Assembly: GCA_039583875.1 (NCBI GenBank) | Contig: CM077166.1 | Location: 76,982,564-77,046,563, forward strand | Source: Platanthera guangdongensis | Lineage: Eukaryota > Streptophyta > Magnoliopsida > Asparagales > Orchidaceae | DNA: 64,000 nt | Direction of reading: 5' to 3' | Part shown: piece by piece, positions 9,392 through 18,687 of the stretch | How the letters are laid out: every line of letters starts with the position of its first letter | Numbering within the stretch: position 1 is the first letter of the stretch | Translations under genes and position numbers: made by a program | The notes under the pieces: generated by a model | The model's database searches: none | What the model saw: only the letters and a program-made list of their open reading frames with translations | Told to the model about the DNA's origin: nothing

Positions 9392-10227
9392 CCACCCCGG
9401 CAGGCTCCGCCCGCACCCCCCGGCGGGCTCCGCCCGCCCCCGGGGACGACGTGACAACTTTTTTATAATTTAAATTTGTATATTTTATATATTAATATAA
9501 AATATATTTTATATATTAATAATGTATAAAAAAAATTATTTTATATATATTTTATATATTAATAACTTTTTTATAATTTTAATATATTTTAATATTTTAA
9601 TTTTTATATTAAAAAAAGAAAGAAAAACCGCACCCACCCACCCCCCCCCCCCCCCCCACGCGAATTTGCGGCCACCCCCACCGCCGACGGCCTGACCGGT
9701 GGCCCCGCCGGAGCGCCCCCGGACCACCGCCGGCAGGCTCGCCTGCTCCCGGTGAACCTGCTGGGGGTCGCCGGTCAGGCCGCCGGCGGTGGAGAGGGCC
9801 GTGAGAATGGGAGGGAGGAAAAGCGCGGATCGGGTTTAGGAGAGAGAAAAACGGGAGGTTTTTGGGTATTTTTTTTATTTGCAAACCAAACATGTTATTT
9901 GCAGCCCCAGATCCAACGGTTCTGGATTAAAACAGTCAAATCCGACGGCCATCTATTTTCAACCTATTTTCGAACTCACGCTATTGGCAGACCACCATAT
10001 ATCTTTTTAGAATAGTAATAGATATATACACTCGTCACTGGTCACTAACAGCACGACTGGTGCCCTGTCCATCATTTGAAAAAAAAAATTGGATGGGCAA
10101 AACTCATATTTCAGATGTTAGTCTCACTCTTTACTTTTTTGCACGAAAATCCCCACTTTTTCCACTCCGCGATTAGGGTTTTTTTGAATCTAGTGTTTTC
10201 TTCCCCGTCATAGCTTCCCTTCTTTGT
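9392..10227. other. Unclassified mixed GC-rich and AT-rich repeat DNA
   Basis: GC-rich direct repeats to 9445, then palindromic AT-rich DNA (9460-9610), a C run at 9640-9657, and a 22-bp inverted repeat (9678-9699 with 9771-9792, one mismatch) enclosing a GC-rich loop. From 10021 the sequence may be the 5' flank of the FAR1-like fragment. No convincing coding region. Confidence 0.4.
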
Positions 10228-10414
10228 ATGAAAATTTTCCTACTTGCCACCTTGAGAGTGGGAATCGTAGCAGAAACAATACTTGCCCGAGCTAAACGCC
10301 ATCAGAGGATGGAACTATCGTCGCAGCAAACCTTCACGCCGACGAGTTCGATGGACTACGCCGCCCAGCTTGACGAAAAGTTAAAGGAAGAGGTTCAACC
10401 CTCTCATGCATTTC

Positions 10415-10998
10415 TGTAACGTCCCGGTTATGGGCTCAGAGGCACGCAGGCTTGTCCCGCCCCGTGGTCCCGTTACAGGGCTGCAGCCCAATACACCCCA
10501 ACGCCTCTCTCGCCTGTTTCTCAGCAAGGAGCATTGTTGGCGCTAGGTATCGAACCCGCAACCCTTGATCCCAATACACCCCAACGCCTCTCCCGCCTGT
10601 TTCTCAAGGGTTGCGGGTTCGATACCTAGCGCCAACAACGCGCCTTGCTGAGAAACAGGCGGGAGAGGCGTTGGGGTGTATTGGGCTGCACTTTTTATGT
10701 AACGTCCCGGTTATGGGCTCAGAGGCCCGCAGGCTTGTCCCGCCCTGTGGTCCCGTTACAGGGCTGCAGCCCAATACACCCCAACGCCTCTCCCGCCTGT
10801 TTCTACAGCTCAGTTGGTGATGAGGACATTGGATGGTTGGCTTATCAAGGGTTGCGGGTTCGATACCTAGCGCCAACAACGCACCTTGCTGAGAAACAGG
10901 CGGGAGAGGCGTTGGGGTGTATTGGGTTGCAGCCCTGTAATGGGACCACGGGGCGGGACAAGCCTGCGGGCCTCTGAGCCCATAACCGGGACGTTACA
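10415..10998. mobile_element. Composite cluster of family-A tRNA-like modules with inverted ends
   Basis: Starts TGTAACGTCCCGG and ends CCGGGACGTTACA, with ATTTC immediately outside both ends, a candidate 5-bp target duplication. Inside are a truncated minus copy (10415-10568), inverted fragments (10569-10690), another minus fragment (10691-10803) and a complete plus copy (10807-10998). It could have inserted as one unit or grown by repeated insertion. Confidence 0.6.
10807..10998 (+). mobile_element. Complete family-A tRNA-like SINE-type module
   Basis: 192 bp: A-box-like AGCTCAGTTGGTGATGAGG at 10807, B box GGTTCGATACC near 10857-10867, and 3' end GGGACGTTACA. It has no poly(A) tail. The tRNA-like half and the TGTAACG-type tail always occur together in this window. 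Confidence 0.6.
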
Positions 10999-11600
10999 AT
11001 TTCTGCCACTACCGATCCACAAGTCATCCTTCTATTGTGTCGGGATCTATATTTCTCTGCTTATTAATTCTTATTATTGAGTCTAGTTACCTCTAGTCCG
11101 GCCGGATTTTCTAACATTATATCTTTTCTGACGCCTTATTTCAGCTCCTCCGGCCGGAATTATTGTTTTGTACAAAATCATCACATTTGTTCTTGTTTTC
11201 TAATAATCCCGTCTTTTAAACGATTTGTTCTTGCTTTTCTGAATAGTGTCAGTGACGTATTTCTCGTTGTTCATTCGGAGGACGAAGCTTACAATATGTA
11301 CGGTGAGTACGCGCACAAAAAAGGGTTTAGCGTTCGAAAAGCACACGTACTATACTGGATATACACTGGATCATCAAGTCAAGAGAATATAAGTGTTTTA
11401 AAGTTTGGCAATCCTAGAATCACTGCAATTTCATTCACCGTGAGCTTCACATAATATTTTCAAAGCAGAAATGCCTCCTTGCCTGGCATGTACAGTCGGA
11501 TAAGCCTATACAATAAATGGATGTTCTGTAGAAGATCTGGGAGCGAGAAAAATTATAGCAGGCTGACATCACTTAATAAATTATTTGACTGCTCAGATAA

Positions 11601-12052
11601 TGTAACGACCCGGTCCGACTAAGCCAAGCACCAAGCATCACTACAGGGCTGCATCCCGTACACCCCAACTCCATCACTGTGCCTTTTTAAATCCGCACAG
11701 TAGGTTGTTGGCGCAAGGTTTCGAACCCGCAACCCTTTAATGATGTCGACCGCTCAGTTGGTGATGAGCTATTTGAAGCGAGTCTCATTAAAGGGTTGCG
11801 GGTTCGAAACCTTGCGCCAACAACCTACTATGTGGATTTAAAAAGGTAGAGTGATGACATTGGGTTGTACGGGTTGCAGCCCTGTAGCGATGCTTGGTGC
11901 TTGGCTTAGCCAGACCGGGTCGTTACATAAAAGTGCAATGTCATCACTGTGCCTTTTTAAATCCGCACAGTAGGTTGTTGGCGCAAGGTTTCGAACCCGC
12001 AACCCTTTAATGAGACTTTCTTCAAATAGCTCATCACCATCTGAGATGCACA
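11601..12052. mobile_element. Cluster of family-B tRNA-like modules
   Basis: Three copies in alternating orientation: minus 11601-11750 (TGTAACGACCCGG end), plus 11752-11927 (GCTCAGTTGGTGATGAGC A box, GGTTCGAAACC B box, GGTCGTTACA end) and minus 11928-12052 (truncated). The layout matches family A, but most of the sequence differs. Both families share the 3' tail type CGTTACATAAAA-AGTGCA. Confidence 0.65.
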
Positions 12053-12129
12053 CAACTTGAAAGTATAGTCAAATACAACTCAATTCATCTTAGTTCTAGG
12101 GGGACTTCTTCAAATCAGGATTATTATGG
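12053..12129. other. Short unassigned spacer
   Basis: No coding or repeat structure recognised. Confidence 0.3.
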
Positions 12130-12570
12130 AAACAATACCCAACACCTATAAATAGCACCCCAGGGGTACGTGAAAAAGGACAGCTTCGTAATCTCGTAAA
12201 AGATCTCGACCACCTCATTTCCTAGACTTCGAGCTGAACCTTTGGATCCTTTATTCAGAGAGACATGTCACGAGTTAGCGACTATCCATCTTAATCGCCG
12301 TCTTGACTTAGTCTCCAGCTAGAATCTACCTCATACCCTGCTCGACCATCTTTGATTGTGGAGGGGAAGCTTCTTCTAAGCATCCGTGTACGTGGTGGGA
12401 CCTCCCTACCGCAGTGCCTGGGGTAATTTTTATTGTCTGTCTGTTTCTGCATCCTAGCTCGTTAGCCATCGAGCCTGACCGCTAAACCGGTAACCTTAGG
12501 CTGTCTTGATCTGAATTTTAGAGAATGAAATTTTCTCGACTCCAACACTTTGTGAGCGTGGATCGCAGTT
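12130..12570 (+). repeat. Possible degraded Tat-type gypsy LTR
   Basis: Has CTATAAATAG near 12147, a GGTGGGACCTCC stretch near 12393 and CCAACACTTTGTGAGCGTGGA near 12540-12560. The same order of signals occurs in the Gypsy-3 LTR and its downstream primer region (15996, 16151, 16289-16318). No target duplication found. Confidence 0.4.
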
Positions 12571-12881
12571 AAGGAGGAAAGTTTCTGTAGGGTTTTACTT
12601 GATAGCACATCAAATGTGCGCAACTGAATAAAGTTTAAGAAAATCCTAAAGAGAAACTTGGATCTTGTGATGAACATTGATCAAGAAGTTTGCAAAATAA
12701 AAATAAGAGAATACTTGAGTGGGATTGAGTCAACACTCAATCAAGATGCTCCAGAACAGTTCTTGGTCAGTGGGTGAGTTCACGCAAAAATGGATTTGCA
12801 GCTCTACAGGAATCCACACGAACGGGGAGAACACTAGCACCTTGTCAAACAAGATCTAGGATGAGAAATGGAAAGCCCTCT
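12571..12881. other. Unassigned DNA before Copia-A
   Basis: About 310 bases. No coding or repeat structure recognised beyond being the insertion target of Copia-A; CCTCT at 12877-12881 is the candidate target duplication. Confidence 0.3.
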
Positions 12882-14399
12882 TGTTGGAACCCTACTTGTG
12901 ATTTGGGCTAGGTTCACTATTAGGATTGATTAGATGACTCAACATGTATAGTCTATTGTTTCCAGGGTCAAGGTCAGTCACATGATGTTAGTTTGTTGGA
13001 ACCTACCTTTAGAAGACTTCAGAGACAAAAGACTTTAGAGACAAAGCAGCTAAAAGTTTGCAGAAAAAGTTGTTCGACGAAAGTTGAACTAAGTTCGACG
13101 ATCGTCGATCTCAAATCGACAAACTCAAAGTTCCTTCTCTGAGTTGAGCTCGACGAAAGTCAAGCTGATTTCGACGAACTACTTTCTCTACTTTGAAGTT
13201 CAGCTCGACGAAGGACTTACTCAGTTCGACTAACTTGGAGCTCAGATTGAAGAAGTAAATTATTCAGTTCAACGATCTTGGAGCTCAGCTCGATGAAAGA
13301 GATTTATCAGCTCGACGAACTTGGAGCTCAGGTCGACGAAAATTTGCTGAGGTCGACTAACTCCTTCCGGGTTCTGTTCGACTAATTCTCTGCAGTTTTT
13401 CAGTTCAACTAATGGCAGATCAATTTCAAATTATTTCAATTGAGTAATACTCTGATAATTAATGCATAATATTCCTAATGAATATAGCCGTTATCAGGCA
13501 GCATTAATTATGGATTTCACAGAGTTATTACCATATCATATTTACTGAGACAGTTAGGGAAATACATTCAAGACAAATTGAGTCATTCCAATTCCGAGAG
13601 ATAATGCAGACCAATTTCAAGGAAAGATTTTAAATATTCAAAGGTTTTGAAATCTGCCAAGATACATATACTCCTTCTGAAAATTGCAGAGTGGAGAACA
13701 AGAAAAAGATATAAAGAAAGCTAAGGAATATAGAACAGAGTTCTTCATCATCTGCTCCAAGCTTTCAAAAAAATAACAAATCAAATCAGTCAGAAAGTTT
13801 TACTGAACAACAACATCATCTTTGAAGGCCTACACCCTGAAGCAAATCTTCCATCACCTAATCATCTACACAACTCAGGGGGAGCTTTGACATCATGAAC
13901 AATCCACTAGTCTTCTCTGAGATTTGAGACAGAGAAGACAAAATCATTTTCATTTTTCTTTCACTGTGTACGGAGTTTTAACTCCCTTCAAAAATTAACC
14001 TTTTGGTCCACAAGTCTCTTGATCAAAAGACTTGAGATTGGTTTTTGCGCACCTGATCAAAAGCTCAAAAGGTTGTTAGATCTCCCTTAGAAAAATAGAT
14101 CTTCTGGTGACAGGGCACCTGAGCAAAAACCTGTGGTGGCAGGGCACCTGAGCAAAAACCTGTAGTGGATTCCTACCAAGGTGGTAGAAGAGTGGATGTA
14201 CCCAGGTTTATTGGGGAACCACTATAATTTCCTTGTGTCGTCTGGATTGCCTTTACTTGTTTTATTTGTGTTCTGTGTTTTTTATTTTTCTTATATATTT
14301 ATTTATCACCTACTTTAACTCCGTTGTAAAACGAATTAAATTTTTAAAATACACTATTCACCCCCTTCTAGTGTAAAGAAGATATATCCCTCACTTTCA
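12882..14399 (+). repeat. Copia-A 5' LTR
   Basis: 1518 bp from TGTTGGAACC to CACTTTCA, aligned end to end by its landmarks with the 1507-bp Copia-D LTR. The region 13065-13420 carries TTCGACGA-type motifs in decayed form. A TATA-like GATATAAAG lies near 13708. Confidence 0.8.
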
Positions 14400-14412
14400 A
14401 TTGGTATCAGAG
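14400..14412 (+). promoter_or_regulatory. Copia-A primer binding site
   Basis: ATTGGTATCAGAG directly after the LTR end, complementary to the 3' end of initiator Met-tRNA as in most plant copia elements. Confidence 0.8.
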
Positions 14413-15080
14413 GGACAGGTTACTTGGTTGTACAGGCTAACACCTGAACCATAAGATCTGATAGATTTTCTCTTTACCTAGTAGTTTATCATGACACAAA
14501 ATAAAGAGTATGCAAGCATCAGACCTCCAGTTTGCAATCTGAATAAGTTTGCACTTTGGAAGGCACATATAAGACTTTACATGAATTCTATTGATGAGGA
14601 CATCTATAATTCCATTTTGACAGGACCACCACTTCTAGTGGAAACAACAAGTACAAGTGTGTACCACCACCTGAGTGGACTGAAGCTCAGAAGAAGGCAA
14701 AGATTGTGGATGCCAAAGCAATGAACATTATGTCCCAGACTATGTCAGATGACATATTCCAGAAAGTTGTTGAATGCTCTTCAACAAAGAAAATATGGGA
14801 TTCTTTCGATGCTATGGTAGCAGGATCTGCAGATGAAAGAAAAGATAGGAGATCACATACTAATAGAAAAATGACATTTAACCACGGTTGTACAACCCCG
14901 TATTCGCCCCCGTATAGTTTTAAGCTTTTGAGAGATTTTGCACTCTCGGTGGCCAATTTTGGCTCTAGCTCGGAAACATACTAGTAGGGGGAGGAAAAAT
15001 CTACCTCCCCCCAGTGGCCCTCTTTTGAGGGGCGGGTGCGTCAAGTTGGTTAGCACCAGCCCCCGTCCCGATAGGTGCTT

Positions 15081-15872
15081 GGCGGCCTGGTGGGGCGAGA
15101 CCGGCCGGGGGCCGGGGTCTCGCCCCCTGCCCCTTCTAGCCTGGCGGCCTGGTGGGGCGAGACCGGCCGGGGGCCGGGGTCTCGCCCCTGCTCCTTCTAG
15201 CCTGGAGGCCTGGTGGGGCGAGACCGGCCGGGGGCCGGGGTCTCGCCCCTGCTCCTTCTAGCCTGGCGGCCTGGTGGGGCGAGACCGGCCGGGGGCCGGG
15301 GTCTCGCCCCTGCTCCTTCTAGCCTGGAGGCCTGGTGGGGCGAGACCGGCCGGGGGCCGGGGTCTCGCCCCTGCTCCTTCTAGCCTGGCGGCCTGGTGGG
15401 GCGAGACCGGCCGGGGGTCGGGGTCTCGCCCCTGCTCCTTCTAGCCTGGCGGCCTGGTGGGGCGAGACCGGCCGGGGGCCGGGGTCTCGCCCCTGCTCCT
15501 TCTAGCCTGGCGGCCTGGTGGGGCGAGACCGGCCGGGGGCCGGGGTCTCGCCCCTGCTCCTTCTAGCCTGGCGGCCTGGTGGGGCGAGACCGGCCGGGGG
15601 CCGGGGTCTCGCCCCTGCTCCTTCTAGCCTGGCGGCCTGGTGGGGCGAGACCGGCCGGGGGCCGGGGTCTCGCCCCTGCTCCTTCTAGCCTGGCGGCCTG
15701 GTGGGGCGAGACCGGCCGGGGGCCGGGGTCTCGCCCCTGCTCCTTCTAGCCTGGCGGCCTGGTGGGGCGAGACCGGCCGGGGGCCGGGGTCTCGCCCCTG
15801 CCCCTTCTAGCTTGGCGGCCTGGCGGGGCGAGACCGGTCAGAGGCCGCGGTCTCGCCCTTGCCCCCCTGCAG
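15081..15872 (+). repeat. 61-bp tandem repeat array in the 5' LTR (13 units)
   Basis: Each unit contains GGGGCGAGACC and its exact reverse complement GGTCTCGCCCC separated by a 13-base GC-rich loop, so every unit can form a hairpin. The last unit is diverged. The array lies upstream of the TATA box. Confidence 0.95.
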
Positions 15873-15995
15873 TTTTACCTTCTTGCCCTCGGGGGGAATT
15901 CCCCCTTTACCCCCCGGCGTGGCTGTTTTCTATTGGCCCGAGGCCTTTTGGCCGTAGGGGTATTTTGGTCATTTCACCCCCAGGACTTGGAAAAA

Positions 15996-16005
15996 CTATA
16001 AATAG
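15996..16005 (+). promoter_or_regulatory. Gypsy-3 5' LTR TATA box
   Basis: CTATAAATAG about 125 bases downstream of the 61-bp array and about 290 before the LTR end. Confidence 0.65.
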
Positions 16006-16350
16006 ACCCCCTTGGGTGCCTTGGAGAGGGACTTCTTTTTAGCTTCCTCCTCCCTTAGCTTCTTCTTGGTTGAGTAGAGAGAGCTCTCCAAGGCACCTAG
16101 CCTAGCCCTTTGGTGAGGGAGGGGAAGAGCTCAGGTAGCCTTCCGGGTGTGAGGTGGGACCTCCGCGCTAGAGCCGAGGGTCTGTTCATAGTCTCCTAAG
16201 TCTCCGGTCCATGACGTTCTCTCGAGTGTAGTAGGTGTGAGGTCACCCCTTTCAGGGACCCCGAACTCCACAGAGGTCAAATTTGGCTTCAACACTTTTG
16301 GTGCGGTGAGCGTGGAGAGTGACCAGCACAGAAGATCTCAGGAAAGTGTC

Positions 16351-18462
16351 ATGACGGGAGGTCAAGGAGGTAGTGATGATCTCGGCGAGCTCCCCACCCC
16401 GGGACCCTTTGTGGGGAGGCAAGAGTTCATGGCCTCCATCCAGGGTATCATGGAGATGCTGCGAAGCATTGCTCCTCAGGGTGGCAGCTCCACCCCGACC
16501 CCCCAGGAGCTAGCTCCCCCCCTCGGCGAGTCGACTCCCAGGGTTCTAGGTGAGATGACCCCAGCGGGGGGAGAAGGAAGTGCACCAGGAAGAAGGCCCG
16601 GGAAGGAGAGGATGGGAGATGGGGTCGAGCGAGACCTCACTGGCCGGGAGTTGTTCTCTAGCCCGGCGAGTGCCAACCTCTCAGGCGAGCAGGTTGCGCG
16701 AGTGGAGGTGGCGAGACCACCCCTTAGGGGGTCACCTTTCAGCGAGCTGATCATCTCAGCTCCCGTTCGCGAGGGGTTCAGAGAGCCAGACATGGCTTAC
16801 TATACGGGGAAGGATGACCCCGTCCAACATCTGCAGTGGTTCGAGGATGCCGTCTCCATCAGGCCGATGACGGATGCCTTCAAGTGTCGCCTCTTTGCGA
16901 TCACATTGAAGGAGAAGGCAAGGGACTGGTTCCATCAACTCCCTCCAAGGTCGATCTATGGGTTCGAGGACTTGAGCCGAAGCTTCCAGCTCCGCTTCTC
17001 CACCTCCAAGAAGCGGAAGAGGAGTCCTGAATCCATCTTCTTGATAAGGCAGGGGGCCGAGGAGTCGTTGGCCCGCTACGTTGACCGGTTCCAAGAGGAG
17101 ATCCTGGAGGTCCAGGAGATGCCAGGGTATGCTCTCCAGATGGCCTTCACCGTCGGGCTGAAGGAGGGCTTCTTTAAGATGAGCTTGACTCGGAAGGCCC
17201 CCCTTTCCTTCGAGGAGCTGATGGAAAGGGCGGGTGAGGAGATTGCCATGGAGGCAGCCAACCCTACATTTGTCAAGAAGTTGGCAAAGCTGACAGAGAC
17301 GGAGGCAAAGGAGCAAGGTGGCTTGAGGCCCCAGGAGGGAAGAAGGAGAGAGGAGCGGAGAGCTCAGGAGGGTCCGGAACCAGGTTGGAGGCAGCAGGGA
17401 GGACCCGCTCAGGGCCCAGGAAGAGGTTACGCCCATGATGGGGGAAACTTCCATGGGGGCCAAGGAAGGTTCAACTTCCAGAGGCAAGCCCCTAGGCAGC
17501 TCCTGCCCCCACCCCAGCAAGCGATGGAGATTGGTCGAAGGGAGAGGAGGAACCGCCAGGGAAGGAGAAGGGTCAGGGTAGAGTTACCGTACTGTGACTT
17601 CCACCAGGTGGAGGGGCACGCCACAGCTACCTGCCCCGAGTTCCTGGAAGTGAGGGGGGCAAGAGGTCCTGCCCAGCCGCAGCCACCGGTGCGGGTTGAA
17701 GAGGTTCTGCCCCAAGGAGGGGGTGATGATGTTTGTGAGGACCGGGTCGATGTCGGACCCCGAGGCGGTATAGCGGTGATCCATGGTGGGGTGGGGATTG
17801 AGGCCACTCGGAAGGCAAGCCTCCATGTCATGTATCGAAGGAGCGTCGCCTCAACCTCCCAGACCCCGCCCCAGGAGGAGAAGGTCACCTTCTCGGTGAA
17901 GGACCTGCCGGATCATGAGGATCCGTTTTGCGATGCGCTGGTCATTCAGACGGCCATCGAGGGCTACAGCGTCTCCTGAATCTTGGTGGACAACGGGAGC
18001 TCTGTCAACGTCGTTTTCAGGAAGGCGTTTGAGGAGATGAAGGTAGAGCCAAGGAGGGTGTTGGCCTCCGACGGACCCCTGTTCGGATTCTCAGGAGAAA
18101 GGAAGGAGGTCGAAGGTGGAGTAGGACTCCAAGTAAAATTGGGGGGAGTCTCAAGGAACTGCCGGTTCATCATTGTGGACGCTCCAAGCAGCTATAACGC
18201 CATCTTCGGAAGGCCCCTCATCAGTGCCTTCCGTTGCGTGCCGTCTTCCTTCCACCAATGCATCAAGTTCAGCTCCGGAGGGATCCAGGTCAGAGTCAAG
18301 GGAGACTCCAGGATGGCAAGACAGTGTTATGTCACGGCTGTCAACACCATCTCTTGGCTGGCCAAGGCAGAGGAGATGGAGAAGATCATGGAGAGCCTAA
18401 GCAGGATGGAAGTGTCCGGCGAGCAGGAAGCGGATGGCGACCACCAGGCCCAGACCCCCTGA
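16351..18462 (+). pseudogene. Gypsy-3 gag-protease, one internal TGA
   Basis: Tat-type Gag joined to an aspartic protease in one frame. The ATG at 16351 is the first after the LTR that gives a Gag-like start; the frame is open further upstream into the LTR. Gag core: YYTGKDDPVQHLQWFEDAV, then RDWFHQLPPRSIYGF, then FSTSKKRKRSP; a zinc-knuckle remnant CDFHQVEGHATATC; a basic, Gly/Arg-rich linker between them. TGA at 17977-17979 interrupts just before the protease motif LVDNGSSVNV, at a place where a single C-to-T change of an Arg codon would explain it. The frame then runs to TGA at 18460-18462, after a protease-like region (IIVDAPSSYNAIFGRP). Confidence 0.8.
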
Positions 18463-18687
18463 AGAAGCCTCGTCCCGGTAGAGTCCTGTATTTTTCTTAT
18501 GTTGTATTGAGTCCAGCCCCCGACCAGCTGAGTCGGGGGGGTCATGTAACTCATCTTTTTCCCCATTTGAGGATGTAAGAATTGGTAAGGACCGATTGAG
18601 ATGCTTAGTTCTTTTGCTCCGAGACGGTCCCGCTGCCCAGGCTCTCACTAGCTGGGCAGGGCCGGTGGTACCTCTCGTTGATGCCTA
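18463..18687 (+). other. Gypsy-3 spacer between protease and array
   Basis: Contains two diverged precursors of the array motif (CAGGCTCTCACTAGCTGGGCAGG near 18636, shown here in parts). No coding. Confidence 0.5.

Larger units (their letters stand above)
10228..11454 (+). pseudogene. FAR1-related gene fragment split by a SINE-type cluster
   Basis: FAR1/FHY3-type proteins are transposase-derived transcription factors of plants. The downstream piece, after an acceptor-like TTTTCTGAATAG at 11236-11247, reads VVHSEDEAYNMYGEYAHKKG then FSVRKAH, which matches the start of the FAR1 DNA-binding domain. The upstream piece (ATG at 10228 or 10309 to 10414) reads MELSSQQTFTPTSSMDYAAQ and could be the preceding exon. 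Between them lies a 584-bp repeat cluster and intron-like DNA. The domain is lost after about 25 residues of match, so it is a remnant. Linking the two pieces is my inference. Confidence 0.4.
14889..16294 (+). repeat. Gypsy-3 5' LTR
   Basis: Starts TGTACAACCCCG and ends GGCTTCAACA. Apart from repeat number it differs from the 3' LTR at only a handful of bases that I could see. Sequence after the end (CTTTTGGTGCGGTGAGCG) is the presumed primer site; I did not identify the tRNA. Confidence 0.9.

Noticed and set aside
11838..12053. 71-codon minus-strand ORF
   Set aside because: Read entirely from the family-B tRNA-like modules.
16756..17520. 254-codon minus-strand frame over Gypsy-3 gag
   Set aside because: Antisense shadow of the plus-strand gag; no recognisable domain.
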